Source: Paenibacillus rubinfantis (GTDB taxonomy: Bacteria; Bacillota; Bacilli; Paenibacillales; Paenibacillaceae). Taken from it: 64,000 nt of DNA. The DNA lies in assembly GCF_001486505.1 (NCBI RefSeq), contig NZ_LN909066.1, positions 1,096,452 to 1,160,451 on the forward strand, given 5' to 3'. Positions 8,612 through 17,573 of the stretch are shown in pieces. Numbering within the stretch: position 1 is the first letter of the stretch; the number at the start of each line of letters is the position of its first letter. The translations under genes and the position numbers were made by a program. The notes beneath the pieces were generated by a model. It was not told the origin of the DNA, ran no database searches, and worked only from the letters and a program-made list of their open reading frames with translations.

Positions 8612-9315
8612 TGGCCGCCCTGTCCACTCCCCCGCTGATTGATGTGCAGCACCTCGGCCACGGTTACCGCATGGCCGGGGAGATGATGACGGTGCTAAGC
8701 GATATCAGCTTTCAGGTACAGCATGGCGAATTCGTGGCGATCATCGGACCCTCCGGCTCCGGCAAATCCACACTGATGAACATGCTCGGCTGCCTGGACA
8801 TCGCAAACGAAGGGACTTATCTGCTCGACGGCCAGGACGTTCGCAAGCTGTCCGACAACAAGCTGGCCACGATTCGCAACGAGAAGATCGGGTTTATTTT
8901 TCAGCAGTTTAATCTGCTGCCCAAATTGTCTGCTTACGAAAATGTCGAGCTGCCCCTAATCTACCGAAACGTCCCGCACAAAGAGCGAAAAAAATCCGTC
9001 GAGGAGTCGCTCCACCTCGTCGGTTTGGAGGGCCGGATGCATCATCGTCCGTCCGAATTATCAGGCGGGCAACAGCAACGTGTCGCGATCGCACGGGCTA
9101 TCGCCGGTGCGCCTCCGATGCTGCTGGCGGACGAACCCACCGGCGCACTCGACAGCAAAACCGGCGTTGAGGTGATGGACAAGATGAAGGAGTTGAACGC
9201 GCTGGGCCATACGATCATCGTCATCACTCATGACCTGTCCATCGCCGAGCAGGCCAAGCGGGTCATCCGGATTCAGGACGGACATATCGTCGAAGATCGG
9301 GGGAATCCGGCATGA
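8611..9315 (+). CDS. MacB/YknY-like ABC transporter ATPase
   Basis: A 234-residue nucleotide-binding subunit that powers the export system. It shows Walker A GPSGSGKST, Q-loop FQQFNLLP, signature LSGGQQQR, Walker B MLLADEPTGALDS and switch His in VITHD. The set is typical of the LolD/MacB/FtsE group, which uses ATP for mechanotransmission with FtsX-like permeases. It is coupled on both sides: a 1-base overlap with the adaptor gene and an ATGA overlap with the permease gene. It starts at ATG. Confidence 0.95.
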   Translation: MAALSTPPLIDVQHLGHGYRMAGEMMTVLSDISFQVQHGEFVAIIGPSGSGKSTLMNMLGCLDIANEGTYLLDGQDVRKLSDNKLATIRNEKIGFIFQQFNLLPKLSAYENVELPLIYRNVPHKERKKSVEESLHLVGLEGRMHHRPSELSGGQQQRVAIARAIAGAPPMLLADEPTGALDSKTGVEVMDKMKELNALGHTIIVITHDLSIAEQAKRVIRIQDGHIVEDRGNPA

Positions 9316-10484
9316 ACCTTCTCCAAAGCGTCAAAATGGCCTGGAAAAGCATCGCCGGAGCGAAGATCCGCTCTTTTCTCACGATGCTAGGCATCATCAT
9401 CGGCGTCTCCTCGGTCATAACGCTCGTGTCCGTGGGACAAGGTACCACCTCGCAAATTACCGACCAGCTCGAAGGGCTGGGCACCGACTTGCTTACGGTG
9501 AACATCATGGGCAGGGGCAGCACCACCTCGCTCTCCTTCGAGGAAGCGATGGCCCTGGGAGAGATCAAAGGAGTAAAGGCCGTATCCCCCGTAATCAACG
9601 GCTCCGTGACGGCCAAGAAAGGAACGACCAATGACAGCCTCACTGTAGAAGGCATCGCACCTTCCTACGAGGAGGTGCAGGATTTCCACGTCCAAGCCGG
9701 TCGTTACATCATTGATATGGACAACGAGTTCCGTATGAAGGTCGCGCTGATCGGTACGGAGGCCGCCAGCACCTTTTTTGGCACCGACAATCCGGTTGGC
9801 CAGACGATTCAACTGAACGGCAGCAGCTTTACCATTGTAGGTTTACTGGAATCCAAAGGTTCGAGCCTGACCGCCTCCAACGATAATAAGCTGCTCATCC
9901 CGATCGCTACGGCGGAGCGCTTCCTGCAAAGTCGCGGCGTTCGATCAATAACCGTTCAGGTGGAGGACACCCAGCAGATTGAGATGGTCAAAACCTCGCT
10001 GGAAACCGCCTTGGATAAAAAGTTCCAAAACGCCAGCAACGCCTACAGCATTTTTAATTCCCAGGAGATGCTGGATACGCTGAATTCGACAACCCAGATG
10101 CTGTCGCTGGCACTCGGCGGCATTGCCGGCATCTCGCTGCTCGTCGGCGGCATCGGGATCATGAACATCATGCTCGTCTCCGTCAGCGAACGTACCCGGG
10201 AAATCGGCGTACGCAAAGCGATCGGCGCTAAGAAACGCGACATCCTGCTGCAGTTCATGGTCGAGTCGACGGCGCTCAGCGGCTTCGGCGGTTTGATCGG
10301 CATCGGTTTGGGCTACGGTGCCAGCGCATTGATCGGCCACTACTCGTCGCTGACGACCACCGTGTCATTCCCGATTGTCTTCATCGCGTTTGGCTTCTCC
10401 TTGTTCATCGGCGTCGTCTTTGGAATGATTCCGGCCAACAAGGCTGCCAAGCTCCGACCAATTTACGCGCTGCGGACCGATTAA
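9312..10484 (+). CDS. MacB/YknZ-like ABC transporter permease
   Basis: A 390-residue FtsX-superfamily permease. One N-terminal membrane helix (about 17-40) is followed by a large extracytoplasmic MacB-core domain (about 45-260) and three C-terminal helices (about 270-385). The conserved cytoplasmic loop VSVSERTREIGVRKAIGAKK is present. It probably completes a three-gene exporter for peptides or antibiotics (inference from family). The operon has no adjacent regulator; the next sequence is a 52-bp repeat array and no T-rich terminator was found before it. Confidence 0.95.
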   Translation: MNLLQSVKMAWKSIAGAKIRSFLTMLGIIIGVSSVITLVSVGQGTTSQITDQLEGLGTDLLTVNIMGRGSTTSLSFEEAMALGEIKGVKAVSPVINGSVTAKKGTTNDSLTVEGIAPSYEEVQDFHVQAGRYIIDMDNEFRMKVALIGTEAASTFFGTDNPVGQTIQLNGSSFTIVGLLESKGSSLTASNDNKLLIPIATAERFLQSRGVRSITVQVEDTQQIEMVKTSLETALDKKFQNASNAYSIFNSQEMLDTLNSTTQMLSLALGGIAGISLLVGGIGIMNIMLVSVSERTREIGVRKAIGAKKRDILLQFMVESTALSGFGGLIGIGLGYGASALIGHYSSLTTTVSFPIVFIAFGFSLFIGVVFGMIPANKAAKLRPIYALRTD

Positions 10485-10503
10485 ACCGCTCAGTCCCCAA
10501 ATG

Positions 10504-10735
10504 TGTTCGAAAAATCGAATAGAATTCACCCGTTTCCGCGGTTTCGAGCGAGATATATATGAAATTTCATATAGAATGACCCCTCCGGGCACCAGAATCC
10601 GAGATTCTATATGAAAAATCGAATAGAATGCACCAAATCCCGCGGTTTCGGGCGAAATCTATATGAAATTTCATATAGAATGTACCTTCCGGCACAAGAA
10701 ATCGCATAATGTATATGAAAAACCGAATATATTTC
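10504..10735. repeat. 52-bp-period array with palindromic modules
   Basis: Module starts at 10504 (partial), 10556, 10608, 10660 and 10712 give an exact 52-bp period. Each full copy begins TATATGAAA..TC..ATAGAATG and continues into a less conserved stretch with CCG and CGG. Alternate copies (10556 and 10660) hold the perfect 18-bp palindrome TATATGAAATTTCATATA; copies 10608 and 10712 carry the variant TATATGAAAAAtCGAATA. It fills most of the gap between the convergent permease and the 95-residue hypothetical gene. No coding potential is evident. Confidence 0.85.
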
Positions 10736-10766
10736 GCCGCCCCGCCCCCAACCGAGTCAACCCAAA

Positions 10767-10812
10767 TAAAAAAGTGCAAGCCGCTAAGGAACTCCCTTGC
10801 GCTTGCACTTTG
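10767..10812. terminator. Terminator between convergent genes
   Basis: AAAGTGCAAGC (10771-10781) pairs with GCTTGCACTTT (10801-10811), with A-rich flank on the left. On the minus strand this gives a stem plus T run just after the stop of the 95-residue gene. Confidence 0.85.
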
Positions 10813-10827
10813 GTTTTGGTTAGCGGC

Positions 10828-11115
10828 TTAGCTTACCCCGTATACCGAGGCCATGCAATCCACGAACATCCGGTTATACTCCTGCCGGGTCAGGTCCTTG
10901 TTGCACTGGATATCCCGCCCCAGGAACTGGTACCAGGTGATCTCGACCTGATCCTTTTTGTACAGGAACCGGCCGTTCGTCAACACAAACTTGTCGTTCT
11001 CAAAGGGCACGACGTTCTCGTAATCCAGCTTGCTGCCTTGCTGCTCCGCCACAAACGTAGCCAGTAAAATCAACATTTTGAAGGGATCGTCATAGATTTC
11101 ATATTGAGCGCTCAA
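10828..11115 (-). CDS. Conserved-looking small hypothetical protein
   Basis: 95 residues, soluble, acidic, with no membrane segment or motif I recognise. It contains two Cys (NKD-preceding IQC and a C-terminal VDCMASVYG). The TTG at 11113-11115 follows AAAGGAGAGG with a 7-nt spacer, which strongly supports expression, and a clear terminator follows. It lies downstream of ndoA but beyond the ndoA terminator, so it is probably a separate unit. Function unknown. Confidence 0.7.
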   Translation of the reverse strand: MSAQYEIYDDPFKMLILLATFVAEQQGSKLDYENVVPFENDKFVLTNGRFLYKKDQVEITWYQFLGRDIQCNKDLTRQEYNRMFVDCMASVYGVS

Positions 11116-11220
11116 ACGGCAACCTCTCCTTTATCCGTGATTACTCTCATCGTACTCCAATCCCCCGCACCCGTAATAGCAAAATCATAAGGTCCTTTTA
11201 TCGAAATTATCGGCAAAATC

Positions 11221-11252
11221 AAAAACGCCCCGGAGCGAGTCCGAAGCGTTCG
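11221..11252 (-). terminator. Intrinsic terminator after ndoA
   Basis: On the minus strand AACGC..CGGA and TCCG..GCGTT form a stem followed by TTTTTGATTTT, 40-70 nt after the ndoA stop. Confidence 0.7.
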
Positions 11253-11293
11253 AAGGTCAATCTGAAAACGCATTAGTTTTAGTTTAGGAAGAC

Positions 11294-11644
11294 TCAAAAA
11301 TCGATTAAACCGAGACTGATGAGCAGCGAATCGTTCACTTTCTTCATCGTCTCATCGTCCAAATGCGTAATTTTATCTGTTAGTCTTTGTTTGTCGATCG
11401 TTCGAATTTGCTCCAGCAAGATGACGGAATCCCTGTCAAATCCGTGTGTAGCCGCGTCAATCTCAACATGGGTTGGCAATTTCGCCTTTTGGATTTGCGC
11501 CGTAATAGCGGCAACAATGGCCGTTGGGCTGAATCGATTTCCGATATCATTCTGGATGATAAGCACCGGTCTGACCCCACCCTGCTCGGAACCTACCACA
11601 GGGGAAAGGTCTGCAAAAAAAACGTCGCCGCGCTTTACGATCAA
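11294..11644 (-). CDS. ndoA: EndoA/MazF-type mRNA interferase toxin
   Basis: A 116-residue ribosome-independent endoribonuclease of the MazF/PemK fold. The start MIVKRGDVFFADLSPVVGSE, the RPVLIIQND strand and the C-terminal LISLGLIDF are characteristic of Bacillus EndoA, which cuts at UACAU sites (family knowledge; target preference here not shown). It begins 3 nt after the antitoxin gene and is co-transcribed with it. Length is typical and no key residue appears to be missing. Confidence 0.97.
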   Translation of the reverse strand: MIVKRGDVFFADLSPVVGSEQGGVRPVLIIQNDIGNRFSPTAIVAAITAQIQKAKLPTHVEIDAATHGFDRDSVILLEQIRTIDKQRLTDKITHLDDETMKKVNDSLLISLGLIDF

Positions 11645-11647
11645 TGT

Positions 11648-11929
11648 TTACACCCCGCTTACTAGGCGGTCCAGAGTGATGTCTGCATCTTCTTCCGCGT
11701 GGAACGCTTCGGAGGCCATGGACAAATTGATTTTTGCCATCTCCATATAGCCGCGCTGCATCGATTCCCGGATGAATCGTTTCTTCCGCTCATTCAGATA
11801 CAGCTTCATGGCCTGCCTGATCAACTCGCTGCGGTTGGAGTTCTCCATCGCCACGATTCCATCGACTTCCTGCAAAAGATGATCCGGCAAACTGATCATG
11901 ATTCTTTTGGTGTTATGCATATTGGCCAT
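11648..11929 (-). CDS. ndoAI: EndoAI antitoxin, ribbon-helix-helix
   Basis: A 93-residue antitoxin that neutralises NdoA. The N-terminal ribbon-helix-helix domain is seen in TKRIMISLPDHLLQEVDGI followed by NSNRSELIRQAM, and the acidic C-terminal region (residues about 60-93) should wrap the toxin. Such proteins usually repress their own operon as a complex with the toxin. It lies 246 bp downstream of alr, in the order alr-ndoAI-ndoA known from Bacillus subtilis. Confidence 0.96.
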   Translation of the reverse strand: MANMHNTKRIMISLPDHLLQEVDGIVAMENSNRSELIRQAMKLYLNERKKRFIRESMQRGYMEMAKINLSMASEAFHAEEDADITLDRLVSGV

Positions 11930-12174
11930 CTTAAAACTTCCACCCCCAAAACCTACTCGACCCTGTTTCCTGATATCAGTATAGCATTATTCAAGGAAAT
12001 TTATACAAAAGAAATATATGCCGGTAGTATATCAAGTATGCTGCATTTCATTATAAACAAAAACGCCAACGCCGTACATACCTGAACATTTCCATGTTTA
12101 GTATTCGATAGACCCGGCACAAATTCCTCCCTCAGGGTAAAGATTTGTTGAATTTTGTCTGCCGCTCCAGTCTG

Positions 12175-13356
12175 TCACAGCAGCGGGTTCAGCAATACGG
12201 TAGGTTCGCCCTTCCGCAAGTAAACCCGGGGTACCCGATGGGCCAGCATGCAAATCATTTCGTAATGGATCGTTCCCATGGCGGAAGCCAACTCCCCGGC
12301 GGTAATTTCCTCGCCGGCTTGCCGGCCGATGAGCACAACCTCTTCGCCGACTTGAATTTCTTTGGCTTCTTCAGCCAAAGCTTGAAGCGATACCATACAT
12401 TGGTCCATGCAAATAACGCCTGCTACAGGGACGCGGCGTCCGCGTATCAGTACTTGAGCCTTGCCGTTCAGCAATCGCGAATATCCGTCGGCATACCCGA
12501 TCGGAAGGGTGGCAATCCGCTCCTCCTGCTGGGTGACGTATTTCGCTCCATAACTAATGGCGGAATGGGGTGGCAGCGTCTTGACCCGTACCGTTTCGGT
12601 TTTCAGCGAAAGGACCGGGGTGAGCCGCACTTGATCGCGTCTCACCTCGTCGGACGGGTACAAGCCGTACATAGCAATGCCGATGCGGACCATCTGCACC
12701 GACAATTCTGGCATATCAATGGCGATTGCGCTGTTCCCCGTATGTATGATCGGGATGCGAATTTCATGCTCCCGCAGCGCGTCCACCACACCCTGAAACC
12801 GGCGAAATTGTTCCAATGTATAGCTTTTGTCTTCCTCGTCCGCCGTGGCATAGTGGGTGAACAAGCCCTCCACTTCCACTTGCGGTGCTTGCATGGCCTT
12901 GCGTATGAAGGCGACCGCCTCATCCCCAGGCAGCAGTCCGACGCGTCCCATACCGGAATCGATTTTAATATGGATTTTCAGCTTATGCGGGAATTCGGCA
13001 GGATCCATCGCTTCGATTGCATCCAGCACTTCCTTGCTGAATACGTTCAGCGTGATGTCATGCTCCCACGCGATACGAATCCCGTGAGGCGGCGTATACC
13101 CTAGCACCAGAATCGGCAGCTTGATGCCGGCTTTCCGGAGCTCCAGCGCTTCGTCCAGGAATGCAACGCTGAGGTAGTCCGCGCCGATCCGCTCCATTTC
13201 CTTCGCTACAGGCACGGCGCCGTGCCCATAAGCATTAGCTTTTACACATGCCAGCATTTTCATGTCCGCGGGTTGTCTTCTCCGCAATTCCTCAAAATTG
13301 CTGCGCAGTGCATCCAAATCAATTTCCGCACGGGTTGGTCGATACATCACTTGCAC
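12175..13356 (-). CDS. alr: Alanine racemase
   Basis: A 393-residue PLP enzyme that interconverts L- and D-alanine for peptidoglycan synthesis. The PLP lysine is Lys39 (VKANAYGHG) and the second catalytic base is Tyr269 (AISYGAKY). The TIM-barrel domain covers about 10-240 and the beta domain the remainder. The GTG at 13354-13356 is preceded by GGAGAAGGTGA. It lies between the YdcC-like lipoprotein and the toxin-antitoxin pair, as in Bacillus. Confidence 0.98.
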   Translation of the reverse strand: MQVMYRPTRAEIDLDALRSNFEELRRRQPADMKMLACVKANAYGHGAVPVAKEMERIGADYLSVAFLDEALELRKAGIKLPILVLGYTPPHGIRIAWEHDITLNVFSKEVLDAIEAMDPAEFPHKLKIHIKIDSGMGRVGLLPGDEAVAFIRKAMQAPQVEVEGLFTHYATADEEDKSYTLEQFRRFQGVVDALREHEIRIPIIHTGNSAIAIDMPELSVQMVRIGIAMYGLYPSDEVRRDQVRLTPVLSLKTETVRVKTLPPHSAISYGAKYVTQQEERIATLPIGYADGYSRLLNGKAQVLIRGRRVPVAGVICMDQCMVSLQALAEEAKEIQVGEEVVLIGRQAGEEITAGELASAMGTIHYEMICMLAHRVPRVYLRKGEPTVLLNPLL

Positions 13357-13518
13357 TTTCGGGTCACCTTCTCCAAAGATTGAGAGTTCTAATATCTGAG
13401 CAATAACCTAATGGTAATGTTCATGGATGCCACTGTCAATTCTGCAAAAGAACCCAATTCTCGGGAAGGGCTATTTTAGCGGATCTCTCCATATAGATAA
13501 AGAGGCGAATCGACGGGT

Positions 13519-13542
13519 CCGGCGGGAGTCTCCTCCCGCCGG
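13519..13542. terminator. Strong hairpin between ydcC-like gene and alr
   Basis: A perfect 10-bp stem CCGGCGGGAG / CTCCCGCCGG with a 4-nt loop lies 26 nt after the lipoprotein stop. No T run follows on the minus strand, so it may be an mRNA processing or stabilising hairpin rather than a full terminator. Confidence 0.5.
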
Positions 13543-13567
13543 CGCAGCCGTAATCCGCCTGTCCTTG

Positions 13568-14674
13568 TTATTTCCCGGTTTGATCCTGCATCGACGCGGC
13601 GATCTTAACCATTTCGGTCACCGGCAAGTTCTCGCTGGTAATCCGGAACTCCAGACCATCCACCGTCCAAGTGAGCGTCTGCAGCGCATCGCCCGTCAGC
13701 AGGCCCCACGTAAAGCCCATATCGACCAACTCACCCGGTACGAGCGAAGCGGTACGGTCCGGCGAACGCGTCTCCGACAGCGTAAACTGATATGTACCGT
13801 CATACCGCAGCAGCACGGTCGTACGATCGGCGCCTTCTACGGCTTTGTCGTCTTGGTACAAGACCCCATCCGGCAAATAGGTTGGGATAATGACGCCAAA
13901 AGGTTCTGTCAGTGCCGGTGTTGCCGGTGTGTTGGCCCCTTCTGCATCGCCATTTGCGCTTGTCGCTTCATCGGCTGGCGTCTTCTCCACGAGCATGCCG
14001 TTCTCATCGACTTCAAGCAAGGTGCCTTGGGAATCCTGAGCCGCCGTATCCAGGTTATGCTGCATGTCAAACGAGTTCTTATCGAACTTGGTGCCAAAGT
14101 CGAATTTATCGAATTTCACTTCGACAACGACTTTCGCTTCGGCATCGGAAACCTGGACTTGCTTCGGCGCATAGTTGTCCTTGGCCAGCCAGATCTTTTG
14201 CCGCACTAAGGCATGGGTGTTGTAATTGGCTGCAACCTCGAAAATATAGCTCTCCTTGTCGCTTTCAAATTGCCGTGAGCTGTCGCTTAAGATGCTGCGG
14301 GCCAGCGTTTGGTACAGATATACCTGACCTTGGTTCTCCGGCCAATCGCTTTGGAAACGGAAGCTCTTGTTTAAGCTTGGCGTCAACACGAAGACACCTT
14401 GCTCGTTGCGGAGCACGATCTGCGTGACATCCTTCTGTGCATTGGTGAGCGCGATCCGGTAGAACGACGGGTTTTGATACCAGACTTCTACCTTGTACTC
14501 CTGAGGCTTGTCACCCGTATAAAGCGTCATCGTGCCGGAGCCCTGATAACTCTCCAACTGGGCAACCACTTTGTCCAAATCCTTGACGACGCCATTGGCG
14601 TCCTTCTTCCCGCATGCAGCCAGCACTAGGCTTAAGGCTATCACGATGGTCAGCATCCATGTGAGACGGCGCAT
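13568..14674 (-). CDS. LolA/YdcC-like lipoprotein
   Basis: A 368-residue lipoprotein with signal peptide and lipobox LSLVLAAC (Cys at about residue 19). The mature part begins with a LolA/LppX-like half-barrel (SYQGSGTMTLYTGDKPQEYKV...) that in related proteins binds lipids or precursors. The C-terminal part (about 250-368) resembles DUF4367-like regions found in Bacillus YdcC, which sits next to alr in that genus. The ATG at 14672-14674 has GAGGGG upstream; the longer in-frame reading begins before any ribosome binding site. Function in monoderm bacteria is not established; a link to envelope or sporulation is inference. Confidence 0.85.
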   Translation of the reverse strand: MRRLTWMLTIVIALSLVLAACGKKDANGVVKDLDKVVAQLESYQGSGTMTLYTGDKPQEYKVEVWYQNPSFYRIALTNAQKDVTQIVLRNEQGVFVLTPSLNKSFRFQSDWPENQGQVYLYQTLARSILSDSSRQFESDKESYIFEVAANYNTHALVRQKIWLAKDNYAPKQVQVSDAEAKVVVEVKFDKFDFGTKFDKNSFDMQHNLDTAAQDSQGTLLEVDENGMLVEKTPADEATSANGDAEGANTPATPALTEPFGVIIPTYLPDGVLYQDDKAVEGADRTTVLLRYDGTYQFTLSETRSPDRTASLVPGELVDMGFTWGLLTGDALQTLTWTVDGLEFRITSENLPVTEMVKIAASMQDQTGK

Positions 14675-14916
14675 GATTTCATCCCCTCTGCAGTTTGATT
14701 TCCTAAACTGATACATGTCTATGAGGGAACTTGGCCGATTATGCAGACTAGCCCCGGCTTGACCCAAGGACAAATGCCCGGATGCATTTTACCCTGCCTT
14801 AGATGCAGCTTACCGATGACGCTATTGCGTCCCTAAAAAACGGCATGCTATGGTTAATTCACCAACCCATCCAACGATCGGGCACCGCTTATCCAGGGAA
14901 CGAGGAGTGAACCTTT

Positions 14917-15354
14917 TTGAAACTGATCATCGACCAATCCCTCGACCATGAGGACGTAGAAATCACGATCAAATGCCGGCTGATCGATGCCGATTTGGAG
15001 AGACTGATCGCTCAGATCCGGTTGTACGGGTTTGCCATTATGGGCAAAAAGGACGGTGCCGTCCATCCCCTCCGGCCGGAAGATATCTACTATTTCGAAT
15101 CGATTGAAGACAAGACCTTTGCGTATTGCGAAAAAGACGTCTTCGACTGCAGCCTGAAGCTGTACGAATTGGAACATCAGCTAGCCAACGCCGATTTCGT
15201 GCGGATCAGCAAAAGCTGCATCCTGAATGTGACGAAGCTTTCCAGCGTCAGAGCTTTGATCAACGGCCGCTTCGAGGCCCGGCTCCAAAACGGGGAGAAG
15301 CTGATCATCAACCGTCATTACGTGCAGGGATTTAAGGAAAAATTTAATTTCTAG
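14917..15354 (+). CDS. LytTR-family DNA-binding regulator
   Basis: A 145-residue protein whose C-terminal 95 residues form a LytTR DNA-binding domain (LRPEDIYYFESIEDKTFAYC, then FVRISKSCILNVTKLSSV). The N-terminal 45 residues are short and there is no receiver domain, the type usually paired with a DUF3021 membrane protein. The TTG at 14917 follows GAGGAG with a 9-nt spacer. It heads an operon with DUF3021 and ABC genes and probably controls that operon (inference). Confidence 0.92.
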   Translation: MKLIIDQSLDHEDVEITIKCRLIDADLERLIAQIRLYGFAIMGKKDGAVHPLRPEDIYYFESIEDKTFAYCEKDVFDCSLKLYELEHQLANADFVRISKSCILNVTKLSSVRALINGRFEARLQNGEKLIINRHYVQGFKEKFNF

Positions 15355-15367
15355 GAGGGCCGAAGGA

Positions 15368-15778
15368 ATGATTAAATTGAAAACCTACATCACGATCGAC
15401 TGCATCTCATATACGTTCGTTATCTTGATTTTCTCGGGTCTGTCACTACTTGACGTGCTCCCTCCCTTAACAACCCTATTGGCCTTGCAAATCTTCGCCA
15501 TGACGACGTGCATCGCCTTGTTGATGTTCCTCACCGACCGGATTCCTTGGAAAAGCCTGTGGTCGTCCATCGCCGTAGATATCGTGACTGTATTGGTTTC
15601 CGTATTTGGCATCGGCTGGCTGTTCCGCGTATTTCCGATGGATTGGCCCAATTTCGCGCTGATCGGCGGGATGTCGGTGATGGTGTATTTCGCCGTATAC
15701 GGCGTGCTGGTCATCAAGGACCGCGTTGACGCCGATAAGATCAACCAGCGTATTCAATCCAAATTGAATCATAAATAG
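15368..15778 (+). CDS. DUF3021 family membrane protein
   Basis: A 136-residue protein with four predicted membrane helices (about 12-32, 40-58, 72-92 and 100-118) and a basic C-terminal tail. It matches the DUF3021 family that accompanies LytTR regulators; the pair is thought to form a membrane-linked regulatory module. It lies 13 nt after the LytTR gene, with GGAGG upstream of its ATG. Confidence 0.85.
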   Translation: MIKLKTYITIDCISYTFVILIFSGLSLLDVLPPLTTLLALQIFAMTTCIALLMFLTDRIPWKSLWSSIAVDIVTVLVSVFGIGWLFRVFPMDWPNFALIGGMSVMVYFAVYGVLVIKDRVDADKINQRIQSKLNHK

Positions 15779-15801
15779 AGTACTTGGAGGGAGATCAACT
15801 G

Positions 15802-16719
15802 ATGGGGAATATCATTGAAGTTACCGGACTCAAGAAAAAATTCGGCTCGCTAGAGGCCGTGAAGAAGGTGGACTTTACGGTGAAGGAAGGCAGCTTGTTC
15901 GCCTTTCTCGGGCCCAACGGAGCGGGCAAATCGACGACAATCGATATCATTTCCACCCAGTTGCAGCCGGACGGCGGCGAGGTCCTGATCGACGGGTACC
16001 ACCTGGGACGGGATGATGATCAAATTCGCTCCTCCATCGGGATCGTGTTTCAGGACAGCCTGCTGGATCCATTGCTTACGGTCGAGGAGAATTTGCAAAT
16101 TCGCGGACGCATGTATGGGAAGTCTCGCGCGGAACTCAATACAGCGATAGAAACTGCAGCAGAGACAGCCGGCGTCGACGAGTTTCTGAAGCGTCCTTAT
16201 GGCAAGCTGTCCGGCGGGCAGCGTCGTCGGGCTGACATCGCCCGGGCATTAATCCATACGCCCAAGGTGTTGTTTCTCGATGAGCCAACAACGGGACTGG
16301 ACCCGCAAACGCGCAAAAGAGTGTGGGAAATGGTGCTGAAGCTGCAGCGGGAACAGGGCATGACGGTGTTTTTGACCACGCATTATATGGAGGAAGCTGC
16401 CCAAGCCGACTACATCACGATCATCGACCACGGGGAGGTGTTGGCGCAAGGCACGCCGCTGGAGCTCAAGAACCGGTATGCTTCCGACATGTTGAAAATC
16501 AAACCGGTGAACGACGCCGAGCTGGCCACCCTGCTGAAAGAGTTAGGGCTTGCCTTTGAACGGGATGCCGCGGGTATCTACCGTATTGCGCTCAACCACA
16601 CCGTGGAAGCGCTGGGAATCCTGGATCAGTGCCGCGAGAATATCGCCAACCTGGAAGTCGTCAACGGTACGATGGACGACGTCTTCATTAACCTGACGGG
16701 AACGGAGGTTCGAAGCTGA
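15802..16719 (+). CDS. ABC transporter ATPase, drug/lantibiotic export type
   Basis: A 305-residue ATPase of the DrrA/CcmA group. It shows Walker A GPNGAGKST, Q-loop IVFQDSLLD, signature LSGGQRRR, Walker B VLFLDEPTTGLDP and switch His in TTHY. The C-terminal 80 residues beyond the ATPase core are typical of the group. The ATG at 15802 has GGAGGGAGATC upstream; an earlier in-frame TTG overlaps that site and is less likely. Its stop overlaps the permease ATG. With the permease it should form an ABC-2 exporter; substrate unknown. Confidence 0.94.
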   Translation: MGNIIEVTGLKKKFGSLEAVKKVDFTVKEGSLFAFLGPNGAGKSTTIDIISTQLQPDGGEVLIDGYHLGRDDDQIRSSIGIVFQDSLLDPLLTVEENLQIRGRMYGKSRAELNTAIETAAETAGVDEFLKRPYGKLSGGQRRRADIARALIHTPKVLFLDEPTTGLDPQTRKRVWEMVLKLQREQGMTVFLTTHYMEEAAQADYITIIDHGEVLAQGTPLELKNRYASDMLKIKPVNDAELATLLKELGLAFERDAAGIYRIALNHTVEALGILDQCRENIANLEVVNGTMDDVFINLTGTEVRS

Positions 16720-17573
16720 TGTTAAGTATTGCGAACCGGAATTTGAAAATCTTCTTTAGGGACCGCGCTGCCGTATTGTTTTCCCTGCTGGCCGTATTTA
16801 TCATTCTTGGACTGTACGTCCTCTTTCTCGCGGACACGCTTGTGGACAGCCTGCCGGTATTCGAAGGGGCGTCCGTTCTGATCAACAGCTGGGTGTTGGC
16901 CGGAATACTTGCCGTCACCTCCGTGACCTCGACGATGGGGGCTTTCGGAATTATGGTTGAAGACCGCTCGCGTAAAATCCTTAAGGACTTTACGACCTCC
17001 CCCATTCGCCGAAGCCAACTGACCGGCGGTTACATTCTTAGCGCTTGCTCAGTAGGCGTCATCATGAGCGTGGTCACCTTTATCCTTGGCGAGCTGTATA
17101 TCGTCATGCTGGGCGGGGAGCTGCTGTCGCTGCTCAGTATCCTGAAAGTGCTTGGACTGATTGTGTTATCCGTGCTCGCCAGCAGCTCGATCGTCTACTT
17201 CATCACTACGTTCCTGCGCAGCCAGAACGCCTTCTCGGCGGCCAGTACGGTGATCGGCACATTGATCGGCTTCCTGACCGGCATTTACGTACCGATGGGC
17301 AGTCTGCCCGAGGCCGTGCAATGGGTCATTAAGATCTTCCCGGTCTCCCATGCCGGTGCATTGATCCGTAACGTGATGCTGGAGCATCCTATGGAGGTGT
17401 CCTTTAGCGGCGCACCGGCCGGGGCACAAGCGGAGTTTACGGAAAATATGGGCGTTGTGTACCACTTTGGCAGCTACCAGGTCGAGCCTTGGTTAAGCAT
17501 CGTCATTCTCCTCGTGACAACGTTGTTGTTCTTCGGTTTATCCTTGCTGAATGTGTCGCGTAAAAATAAATAA
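16719..17573 (+). CDS. ABC-2 type transporter permease
   Basis: A 284-residue membrane subunit with six predicted helices. The motif IMVEDRSRKILKDFTTSPI before the second helix and the late sequence GTLIGFLTGIYVPMGSLPEAV are typical of ABC-2 permeases. Its start overlaps the ATPase stop by one base. It converges with the TetR gene, whose stop codon begins at the very next base. Confidence 0.92.
   Translation: MLSIANRNLKIFFRDRAAVLFSLLAVFIILGLYVLFLADTLVDSLPVFEGASVLINSWVLAGILAVTSVTSTMGAFGIMVEDRSRKILKDFTTSPIRRSQLTGGYILSACSVGVIMSVVTFILGELYIVMLGGELLSLLSILKVLGLIVLSVLASSSIVYFITTFLRSQNAFSAASTVIGTLIGFLTGIYVPMGSLPEAVQWVIKIFPVSHAGALIRNVMLEHPMEVSFSGAPAGAQAEFTENMGVVYHFGSYQVEPWLSIVILLVTTLLFFGLSLLNVSRKNK

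Noticed and set aside
11112..11297. 61-codon open frame between ndoA and the small hypothetical gene
   Set aside because: It runs through the ndoA terminator and the ribosome binding site of the next gene.
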